This document shows, one piece after another, positions 36,801-48,800 of a stretch of DNA of 64,000 nucleotides. Both the position numbers and the translations under genes were made by a program. The stretch spans positions 27,739,801-27,803,800 of the forward strand of contig JAWZYU010000019.1 in assembly GCA_038380435.1 (NCBI GenBank), written 5' to 3'. The stretch's first letter is position 1, and every line of letters starts with the position of its first letter. This DNA is from Ryuthela nishihirai (Eukaryota > Arthropoda > Arachnida > Araneae > Heptathelidae). Below the pieces are notes generated by a model. The model had not been told where the DNA came from and did not search any database. It was given only the letters and a program-made list of their open reading frames with translations.

Positions 36801-39800
36801 TAAACACTTTTACCAATTCATAGTACTCATTAAAATGCATAATTTTGTCTTGTAATCAAGATATTTCTTGATTCCTAAAAATATAGTTTTTGTTCCAATT
36901 CGTTACATATTCGAAATATATGGGGGCGGGGGGGGGCTCAGTTGGTAGCGCGTCAGGCTCGTAATCTGTAGTTACCAAGTTCGAGTCCCAGCTGGGTCAG
37001 CGTTGAGATTTATCTCCGCAAAATTCCCCGCCCTGCCCACGGTCAGTAGGGGACACCGATGGGCTTGAAAAGACCGCCGTCCGTCGGATGGGACGTTAAG
37101 CCGTGGCCCGTGTTCGGGAGAGCCATACCCTGTGCACGTTAAAGAACACGCTGGATGGTCTTGACGGAGGCTACCATCTGTTTCCCAACAGCTGCTACAG
37201 TGGGTCTCCTCCCCCAAACTTCTCTGAGCCTTCGGGGACCATGTGACCTGGCCATTTAGCCCATTGTGTGCAAAAAAGTGCCGCTCAGAGGTAAAACAAC
37301 CCAACTCGAAATATATGTTTTCGTTTGTAAGTAGAGAATCATTAACTGCGTTTCTTTAATTCCTACTGCTCTTCACTAAGTTTGGGTTAAACGGGCCTGA
37401 TTCAAAGTAATGCACCGTAAAACATTATGCATTCTTGTTATTCTTTGAACTAAAGTTTTATGATGTAGTATAAAATTCAATGTTTGCGATTTCAAAAAAT
37501 TTTGATATAACAATAAATATAGTATTTCACTAAATTCTAACCTTTACTTTAAGTACCTATAGTAGGATTATTGAAAATGGTGACTCGAGTGTAAACGAGA
37601 TTAGTAAAAAAATTTGGAGCTTGTGGGAAATGCATAAAAACACAATTAGAAAAGCAACAGCAACAGAGAAAAAAGCACTTGTTTTTTCAAAAAGAAATTT
37701 AAAAAAGAGAAGAATGAGTGAAAAATATTTTTTTCTCTTCATCTCTGACCATCAAAACGACCTGCAGAAAAAAGCAGCCCACTTGAAGATGCAATTGAAT
37801 AGTCTCTGGTCCAAAGTATTCAGAATATGTCTTTAAATTTTACAGCAGAGATAGCCAATACAAACTGAACGAAGAGGCACTAGAAAAATCAGTATATTCT
37901 TGAAGAACAGCAGACAAAATTTATGTAAAAAACGAAAGCAAAAGTTTATAATGAGGAAAATGAGGAAAAATTGGAAGAGTAAATCTATAAATCTACATTT
38001 TTAAAGAATAAAGATATCTTGATTGAAAATTAAAAAAAATTAATGAATACTATGAATGGTTAAAATTTATTTAATTATATACCTGAACCTTATTGGTAAA
38101 AAAAATAAGATGAACCAGATTCAGTATATTGACGCTTTTCTTTTATGAGCTGCAAGTTATTTTTCAAGGAGCAGCGGATTGGACAGGCTTGTTCTACAGA
38201 TAATATATCTGTCCAGATTTTGTATCATGGGCAGGCTTGTTCTATAGATAATATATCTGTCCAGATTTTGTATCATGGGCAGGCTTGTTCTACAGATAAT
38301 ATATCTGTCCAAATTTTGTATCATGGACAGGTTTGTTCTACAGATAATATATCTGTCCAAATTTTGGATCATGGACAGGCTTGTTCTACAGATAATATAT
38401 CTGTCCAAATTTTGGATCATGGACAGGCTTGTTCTACAGATAATATATCTGTCCAAATTTTGGATCATGGACAGGCTTGTTCTACAGATAATATCTGTCC
38501 AGATTTTGTATCATGGACAGGCTTGTTCTACAGATAATATATCTGTCCAAATTTTGGATCATGGACAGGCTTGTTCTACAGATAATATATCTGTCCAAAT
38601 TTTGGATCATGGACAGGCTTGTTCTACAGATAATATATCTGTCCAAATTTTGGATCATGGACAGGCTTGTTCTACAGATAATATATCTGTCCAAATTTTG
38701 GATCATGGACAGGCTTGTTCTACAGATAATATATCTGTCCAGATTTTGTATCATGGAAGGCTTGTTCTACAGATAATATATCTGTCCAAATTTTGGATCA
38801 TGGACAGGCTTGTTCTACAGATAATATATCTGTCCAAATTTTGGATCATGGACAGGCTTGTTCTACAGGTAATATATCTGTCCAGATTTTGTATCATGGA
38901 AGGCTTGTTCTACAGATAATATATCTGTCCAAATTTTGGATCATGGACAGGCTTGTTCTACAGATAATATATCTGCCCAAATTTTGGATCATGGGCGAAA
39001 GTGTGGGACGATATTTTTAAATCAATTTTTCCCATGGAGAGCCTTTATTTATGATCTGAATTTAGTAGAATATGTAAAAATTTAATGGAAAAAAACTGGG
39101 CGTTAAGAGATTAAGGTAAGGCTTGTTCCTTCGTATATAGACGATATCCCTCATTGTTCTGTAAAATGAAATAAAGTTTTCTATTCCTTTCAGATGCCCA
39201 ACGGATCCCAATATATTCCCTGCTCTAAGTTTGGATGCAAGAGACAGAAAATCTCTATTTGCGAACTTCAAAGCTTTCCGCTTCCCATCAACAGGCCTCG
39301 TGAATTTTGAAGTTCAGATAAGGTTTTGCCAGGATCAATGCAAAACGGTAAATATTTGTTTTCATATCGCGTACTTTTAGAGGAATTTTATGAAACAATA
39401 TCTAGATTAAATATATAATAAAATAAGTGGTAAATCATCAGACATTGGTTCTCAAATTACTTTTACTCTGTACGCAATTTAAAGGAATATATCTGAGATA
39501 AATTCTAAGATAAAGGTTAAAATTAAGCAAGTTTAAATATGTGCGACCAAAAGAAGCAAATTCCTTCGTATGCCTCCATGTGTACTGTCGCTCAAAACAG
39601 TATCCGAACACTACGGTTGATTACAAAATTCAGACGAAATATCTGGCAACGATTTTTTTAGAAATTAGTGAGCTGGCAACCTTCGTATCACGTGACACGA
39701 AATGGATACTTTTTTGTGTGTTCGGATACTTTTTTGAGCGACAGTACCACAAAAGTTTTTCAAAATAAGCATTTATTACTTAAGTGCAATAGATTCGTAT

Positions 39801-42800
39801 TAAATTTCCCAAAGAGTTCAAATTCACTTTATGGGCACCCCTTAAGTTGCCTCCATCTCGTAAATATGAAATTGACGTGTCACATAAATATTTGTTATTC
39901 CATGGGACCCGGATGAACTGCATTTTTTGACACCCATTCCCTCTAAAATGGTATTTTTTCCGGTACATTCGAAAGGCGTTAAAAACACTGCTGCGTTCAC
40001 CAACTGGAGATTTCAATTTGTTCAATTAACAAATAGAACTAAATGATAAAAAGATAAACAAAATGACACAAAAAAATTGTTTATTTCAACTCTTTTAAAG
40101 CAAATTTCTTCATCCCTAATCTGTCTGTACAAGTTAAAGAACATACTGTTGTTGAACACTACTAGAGGCTTCCATCTGTCCCTTGAGAGCGATCCAGTAG
40201 ATGCCCTTCTCAATCTTCCCCTGAGTCTGTGGGGTTATTGTGACGTGGCCATTTAACATATTGTTTGCGCAAAAGTGCAGCTGTGAGGGAAAAACAACCC
40301 AACCCAAAAATGCATGTTTAATATTAAAAGAGTTACGGGAAACTGAAACCATTAAAATCGAGTTAATAATCATAATTTACCTCAAACGTTAATCCAAGGA
40401 AATAACATCTATTTTAATAAATTGTTCATTAATATAAACGTAATATTTAGAAATTTTGAAAAAAATCTTTTGGATTTCTTCAGTTTTGCAGAAAATTGCT
40501 TAGGACAAGCATAAAAGTATCTTCAGCTCTTTAGCTATAATAATTTTTTAAAATATTAGACGATTACTATTGTGAAAATGTTGATTTTGAGAGATTTAAG
40601 TCAGATTCATAATTCATCTCATTACATTTTCCCCTAATAACCCAATTTTTAAAGTTAGAGAACCTTGAATGTGTCTTTCCATTCCCGTAACATGGAAATG
40701 CCCCAATATATATTGATAGGTATGTATTTAAAAGTAGAATAGAACCTCTCATTTCTAGTAATAAATATTTAAAAAAAAAAGCACCAATGATGAAATTATA
40801 CAATTCTTTTTGTAAATTTGATTTCTTTTGAAACATAGCTTTCATTATCGCAAATTTAGTATATATTTTATTCAATACGTTTTTTGAGCATCAGTTGACT
40901 TTCCAAATGACACATTTATTCTCATAAGCAGTGAATAGGATCTTAGCAATATATCTGTGCACTCTTTGGAGAGCCCGAAACGATTCAGAATCTTCTGTCC
41001 ACTGATTGGCCAGATGACTGGAAACAGTGAAGTCGATCCACACTGAAAACTTCATAAAATTTCAATACCTAAGCAATAAATAACTTTTTTATAAATTTCA
41101 ACTAAATCATTTTGTTTCCTTCTTTTAGATTCGTTGTTCGAATAATGTGGAGTCTTTTGGAAGGAGAAAGAGAGATCTTGCAGGAACAGAAGAGCATTCC
41201 TTCAATAATGACAGCAGAGAGAATCATTGGAGTCCTCCAGATGCTTCTTCACAACATCATCTTCATAAGGAGAATCCTCCGGCGCAAAATCACTTTCCAC
41301 CGCCTCCTCCTCCTCCACCAGAAGAGATGCCACCCATGACGGTCATTCGAGAAATAATTAATCACAGAATTCATCCTTCAAGTAACGATTACAAGTCAGA
41401 TGGGCGTATGAATAACATTACTTCCACGGTAGTAGCAGCACATAATGTATCAAGGGAAGGCTCGCCTTTCAGAGATGCATCAACTTTGTACGTATCACCT
41501 ACTACTGAGTCGTCAATTGCAGCAGCATCAACGTCTTCTCTAAGCTTCGAAGCCCTATCTGGCCCTATCAGAATCCATAACGTTTGGTGGAAGCCTCATC
41601 ATTCGAATATCATGCATCCCAACCCTAGTAATCAAGTTCAAAATCATTCCAGTTACGGTTTCTTGGGAGGTAATAATGATCATAAGAAATTGACGACGGG
41701 AAGTTTCGACGCGAAACCGTCATCTACGGTCATGAACAGATCTCAGTCTACATACCTTCACACAAACGCCGACAGATGGCGACACCAGGAAGAGCAGATA
41801 TTCCCTCATATGTTTCAGGTGGACGGCGATAGATGGCGCCACGAAAGTCATGCAACAATACCTCGTCCTAATCAGTCTTCAGGAGGATCTTATGATCAAG
41901 GGCAGAGAATTGTTTCTGATACTGTTTCCTATAATACACCTGTTCCCCGCATCATGTCATCAGATCATAATAAAAACGAAAACTCTTTTGGACTTAATAG
42001 AGAAATTTCCCAGCCTCAGAATCCTCCTCTGAACTCTCAAGCCACACCTGCATCTCGTACAGGCCATTCACATATCAATCGAGTAGAAAACAGTTTTACG
42101 TCAGGTCAAGGATTCGGACATTCTGACAGCCACAGACATTTTGATAGCCACAGAGACAGTGCAAACAGACAATCTGATGGCTACAAAGACAGTGCAAACA
42201 GACAATCTGATGGCTACAAAGACAGTGCAAACAGACAATCTGACGGCCACAGAGACAGTGCAAACAGACAATCTGATGGCTACAGTGACAGTGCAAATAG
42301 ACAATTTCATGGACACAGGCATTCCCATAGCCACAGAGATCCAGTAAACAGAAATTCCGATGGTCACAGTGATACTAGGATCAGAAACTCTGATGACCTC
42401 AGAGATCCTACTAACTGGAATTCTGATAGTCACAGAGATATTCTGAATAGAAATCTTGATGATCACAGAGACCCTGGAAACAGAGATTTGAATGGCCACA
42501 GAGGCCCTGCAAACAGAAACTCCGATGTGAACAGACAATCTAAGAATGTCAATCCACGTTTTCCTAGCCACATGAATCAACCACAAATTGTCCCCGAAGT
42601 GAAATCTACTTCAAAGGAAAGCACATTCCGACCAGATGATCGATCCAGTACATATCACGCAAGAGCAGTGCCCCTGGATGATGGAAAGTTTTCAGCTCCA
42701 AACCAGGATGTATCTCGTCATCAGAATACTCAGCGGAGACCGCCTGCTTCGGACTCTTTAACCTCCGGTCAATGGATGCACGAGAACAACCGCGTGCAGG

Positions 42801-45800
42801 AGCAGCAATCGAGCACAGGCGACATTCCGCCTTCTGCACTGACGACTCCTGAACTCGTGATCTCTACTCACGTGCCCATTCCCGACGAACTTCCTCTATC
42901 TCTAGCAATCATGGTTGGTGATGATGGAGGAATGGAGATCAAATGGGATGCTGATACAAGAGATTTCGACAGATCACCAGGTAAGAGACAATGTTCATAA
43001 ATGAATGTTGAAATTGTGTCTGTGCGAAATTTGCTCTTATTTTATGCCTCAGACTTTTTCCCCAAACTTTAATTCAGGAAACAACAAATACTAACAATTT
43101 AGTTATGAAATGAGTTGAAAACTTTGAAGATAATGGACCAAAGTCGAAAAACACGTTCCTTTCACACAGGGACTTAGCGAAGGGACTATGGTTAAGTGTG
43201 TGTGTGTCTAGGGGGGAGAACGAAATTTTTCAACTCTGATTTACTTGGGGGTAGCCTCCCCCCTGCTACGCCTATGCGTTCACAAACCACTCTTTAAATA
43301 TCTGCTTCATTAGCACAAGGCCAACCATAATACAAACCTAATTAACCTACCATTTTCAGGTAAAGTAAACTTTGAAGAGTGAAGGTGCGACTGAAAAATA
43401 GGAACAGGTACCGTGGACATACCACAGATTTCTAATTTATAGGTAATGTGATCTTACTATGGGCTCCTTTAGCAATTTGATGAATGTTCCATAATATTGA
43501 ATGTCTTCATTCACAGTCCAAATTCACACCCTCCATAGCAAATCTTGGTGCACATTTCTAATATCAACTTTGTCTTTCCGATCAGCTAGTGTATCTTGTA
43601 ATGATGGCTCGCACATCTAACCTTTTAACCCCATTGTAAGGTATCAGATGTACTTAAATCAGGTCAGTGGTGGATAGTTAATGATGCATTCATGGGTATC
43701 CCAAGCATTAGGGAACACGTTGTCTAGTTATTCTCTTGGATCGAAAATTGACTTAGTTGGCAGCGGACCAAATACGTAATCTGAAGTTTCCAGGTTCCAA
43801 TCTGACTGTCTTGATTTAAGAATTTACTCCGCGTTCTATTCTTATGAGAAAGATGACACTAATAGGCTTGGATAGATCATCCCTGCCATCGTCGTCGGAT
43901 GGTACGTTAAGCATTGGGTTGTTTTACCTTTGAGCAGCATTTTTATTGCAGACAATGGGCTAAACGGCGAAGTCACAAGGACCTCGAGGACTCAGAGTGG
44001 GTTGAGGGAAGGGGACACACTGGACAGCTATTTAGGAGACAGTTGGTAGCCTCTGTCAAGGCCATCCAATGTATTCTTTAACATGAACATGCTACGGCTC
44101 TCCCGTGCATGGGGCCATGATTTACGTCCCATCCGACGGATCGCGTTCTTTCCAAACCCATCGATGTCCCCTACTGACTGTGAGCAAGGCGGGGAATTTT
44201 GCGGAGATAAATCTCAACGCTGGCCCAGCTGGGACTGGAACTGGGAACTAAAGATTACGAGTCTGGTACGCTACCTATTGAGCCATCCCCACACTAGTAT
44301 GTTAAGCCACTCCCCCCCCCCCCCCCTGAACCTTATTCACCTTAAAGAACGAGGTAGATGCCTTGATGGGAACAAATGCTTTTTAATAGTTACCGAGTGG
44401 ATCTTCTCCTCAGTTCTGAACTTTGTTTCGTTTATCTCAACGCTTCGACCATAATCTCGTTTTAGTTGTGTTTAGGAATGTTTTCTGCTTAATGATGGAA
44501 TCCTGTGCTTTTTATCACTTTTTTACATTTCCCTTGTTTGGTACATTACAGTCTTAGTTACTAGTGAGTCATGAAACTCCATCAACCAATCAGTCTGGCG
44601 TGATGGATGTCATCATTATAACATTATGTATCGTCAGAAATGCTCAATCTCAGCTCCTCTGTTATAAAATGTTACGTTTGCTGCTTCAAGAACGTAACAA
44701 TGGTAAGGTATGCATCATATGCATTACGTTTGACAATGCCACGACAATGGTATTCATGAAGTCGGAATCTGTGAAGATCTCACCGCACCAGAATTATTTC
44801 TGGTGTTCTCAAAGTGAGAAAGATGTTGGCGTTTGTCCTAATGAGAGAAGCGATCACTCCCAAATAAAATATCAAATGACTTCATCCTTAAAGTGCAACT
44901 GCAACAAGTTTAGCACTTGGTTACCGTTTGATGTAGATGCATCGTCCTGAATGAAGTTTGTGTTTTATATTCTAATTCTTTTTGTTGTTGATGGAATAAT
45001 GTGTTCGTCTGAAGCCTCTTGCTGATGAAATCAAAGCGTATGATCCAATTGACGACATTAGCCATAAGAAAGATTCTAAATCCAGAAATTAAAAAGAATT
45101 TCTGATAGTTAAAAGGAAAATGCTCGACTATAGAGTTAAGTTCAAATATTGGTACAGTAAGTTTTCGTCATATCCTTGTTTAATTCAATGTGTAAAGGAT
45201 GTTCAAGGGAAAAGTGAACAAGCTCTACATCTTCCCCTAACACACGAAAACAGTTGTACATAGAAGGAGCTCATCAACAAACAGAATTACTGGAAAGTGT
45301 CGGCTTGAACATAGTGGACTTTGGATTCCATAGAGAGACCGCATGGAAGTATTCAAAGTTAAAGCATTGTTCGACCTTGGATGCTTCCTTGAGGGGATTG
45401 TCTGGAAGCATCCATAACTGCCTGTAAGATGCGTTGGTAATGTTTCATGTGTTAACTTGACAAGATAACACAATAATATAATTGACTTTTTCAAAAAGGG
45501 GTGAAATGGTCATACATTGAGAATTTCTTCACTAACTCCCACTGAAAAAGGAGACACTCATGGACTTGGAAAGGCCACCACTCGTCCGAGTGGATGTTAA
45601 ATCCTGATCTGCATGCTAGGGACCATACCACATGCAGTTAAAAAAACCGTTGGATGGCGCTGAGGGGAAGTTTTCTTCTCTCTCCTAATAATTGTCCAGT
45701 GGATCGCCGCTCGCAAACCTCTCTGAAATCTTAGGGTCCTTGTAAAAAGAGTGTCACTCAGGGATAAAAAAAACCCCAATATATTTCTTCTTTTGTTTTC

Positions 45801-48800
45801 TCTCCATGAAGTACACCTATTTCCTTGTCCATACCGGGGTGGGGGTGGCTCAGTCGGTAGCGCGCCAGGCTCGTAATTTGTAGTTCCCAGGTTCGAGTCC
45901 CAGCTAGGTCAGTGTTGAGATTTATCTCCGCAAAACTCCCGCACTGCCCACGGTCAGTAGGGGACACCGATGGGGTTGGAAAGGGCGCCGCCCATCGGAT
46001 GGGACGTTAAGCCGTGGTCCCGCTTGCAAGAGAGCCATACCCTGTGCACGTTAAAGAACACACTGGATGGGCTTGACGGGAGGCTACCATCCGTCTCTCA
46101 ACATTCCTCCCCTTCCCCAACCTTCTCTGAGCCTTCAGGATTCTTGTGATCAAGTCTTTTATCTCATTGCGTGCAGAAAAAATTTCCTTAGGGTCGGATA
46201 AACCAAACTTGTCCGCACCATTTGAGTCTACCTCAGCCTACTCAATCACATTTTTAAGTAGACTGGTTTTTCAGCATTTACAATATCTTTACAGCAAAAA
46301 CAACTTTTTGAGAGCATAAGTGAAGTTTTTTAACACTCATTTTTAACCCATTCTCTACCTTTTTCATATCTTTCATGGAAAAGAAATACTCTTCTTGCTT
46401 TTTCGTCATTTTCTGTTGTCATAAAAAAAATTTGCTTTCAGTAATCCTGATTCACATTATAAGAGATGATTGCTTTTAATCATCTTTGCTCTATTTTCTA
46501 CCATTTCCTTCGAACTAAAATGATTTATTTTTGGTTGTGTGCATTGTGTGCACAATAAAAAAATTTTCATTTTAGGCACTTTTTGCACACAATGTACTAA
46601 ACAGCCAGCTCACAAGGACCCCAGGGCTCATGATGATTGGAGAAGGGAATCAACTGGACAGGAGACTGATGAATCCTCCCGTTAAGGCCATACAGAATGT
46701 TCTTTAATGTAAACTGGGTATGATTCTCTTAAAACACTGGACCTCGGCATAACATCTCATCCGACGGACGACAGTTTTTCCAAGCCCATCGACTTCCCCC
46801 TTCTCACAGAGGGTTTGGTGGAGCTAGGGAGATAAAGCTCAATGCTGGCCCATTCGAAACTCGACCCTGGGAACTGCAGATTATGAGCTTGACGCGCTAC
46901 CAACTAAGTCATCCTCCACCCCAATACATACATAAGTGTCGTGTCGTCGTGGGTGGCAATGGGATTATACTGTTGAGAGACTATGAGACTGCACAGTTGA
47001 CACGCCGACAGTTCCACAGATCATAATTTGACTAACAAGAAACTGATGGGTCATTGACCTATGATGTATCAGAACTGTCGAACTTTCAAATGCGCAGCCT
47101 CATAGTCTCCCCCAGTTGCACCTCATTCTACGTCAATAATATCTATCCTTTTCTATACTTGCAGTGCTAAACAAAAAACATACTACCATATTTTAGGAAT
47201 GGGATTTCCTTAGGGTCGGATTAAAGTCGGAGTCATGGCTTCCTGTCCCTGAGCTGGTGTTTTTCTGCTTATTTATTGTACTCTTTGTTTGATTCCTTAA
47301 TCGCCTCAATCGACGATAGTATATACATATAAATAGTGTAATTTTTGTTTTAATTTATCAGGTGAGAGGGATAAGCCTTAACTGGCATAGTGGTTAGGAT
47401 TGGATTGGATTGTTTTACCTCTGAGCGGCACTTTTTTGCACACTATGGGCTAAATGGCCAGGTCACATGGACCCCGAAGGCTCAGAGAAGATTGGGGGAG
47501 GGGACCCACTGGAACAGCTGTTGGGAGACAGATGGTAGCCTCCCGTCAAAGCCATACAGCGTGTTCTTTAACGTGCACAGGGTATGTCTCTCCCGCACAC
47601 GGGCCACGGCTTAACGTCCCATCCGAAGGACGGCGGCCTTTTCAAGCCCATCGGTGTCCCCTACTGACCGTGGGCAGGGCGGGGAAGTTTTGCGGAGATA
47701 AATCTCAACGCTGACCCAGCTGGGACTCGAACCTGGGAACTACAGATTATGAGCCTGGCGCGCTACCGACTGAGCCACCCCTGCCCCTCGTGGTTAGGAA
47801 GTTAGCGATTGTTCCAGCAAGGCAAACTTTGTGTGTTGTGTTAGCTTTATCTGAGGCAGGGTTCAGAAGGGACGTTTGTATTAGTAGCGCATGTCCTTGC
47901 ATGAGAAGGCCTATAAAAGCTAACTTCTAGGATTCTTCTCTGTTCTATATGTTGCAAATGAAAAAAAGAGGGGAACCCCATTTAGAACCATTAAGAATTT
48001 AACTCCAAGGTTCCCATTTATAACATGGCTCCATTACTTCAATTTAGAACTTGGGTATAAGGTCTCATTTAAAATTTGGCTTCAAGATCCCATTTAGAAC
48101 TTGGGTCTAGGACTGCTATTTAGGACTTGGCTCCAAGGTTTCTATTTAGAACTTGGATCCAGTGCACCCATTTAGAACTTAGATATAGGGCTCCAATTTA
48201 AAAGCTGCATCCAGGGTTCCAATTTACGGTTTGGCTTCCTGTTAGAATGTCCTCAAGGTTTCCATTTAGATCTTGGCTCCAAGGTTCCCCTTTATTATGT
48301 ACAAGACTACCATTTAGAACTTGGGTCTGGTTCCCTTATAAAAGATTACTCTAGGGTTTCCATATAAAATTTGGCTCCAAGGCTCCCATTTCGAACTTGA
48401 CTCTAAGCATCCCATTTAGAACATGACTCTAGTCCCTCCCATTGCTTAATCCGATCTTGGTTCTCATGTTTTTTCGGTAAACGGAGATTTTTTTTTCGGT
48501 AACGGAGATTTTCAACTAAAGGCAAGTTTGCATCTGACGATTATTTAAATTTTTTTTCCAGATTCGCCTCAGCTTACATCCAACGTGGTATGCACATCCG
48601 TCACCACCATCATAGCAACAGCGGTGACGTTGTCCCTGGTGCACGTGGGAGCCCTCATCGGTGCCTATTGCTGCTACAGGTGGCACCGAAAGAACAAGAG
48701 GAAGAAGCTGTTCCAAGAGAGCCTCGCCCTCCCTCGTCCCGATGCCAGCGGATGCAGCAGAGATGGATTTTATGCCAAACCGGATGTCTCCTTCAGGAAT

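Noticed and set aside
38145..39020. repeat-protein gene
   Set aside because: Open frames arise from the 48-bp period and are present on both strands; the array lies within the intron between exons J and L.
42101..42586. 161-codon minus-strand frame
   Set aside because: Antisense shadow of the coding 33-bp repeat in exon M.
44564..44950. possible independent gene or exon
   Set aside because: No family motif, no splice pair compatible with the host gene, and low-complexity AT-rich surroundings. Recorded only as an unrecognised frame.
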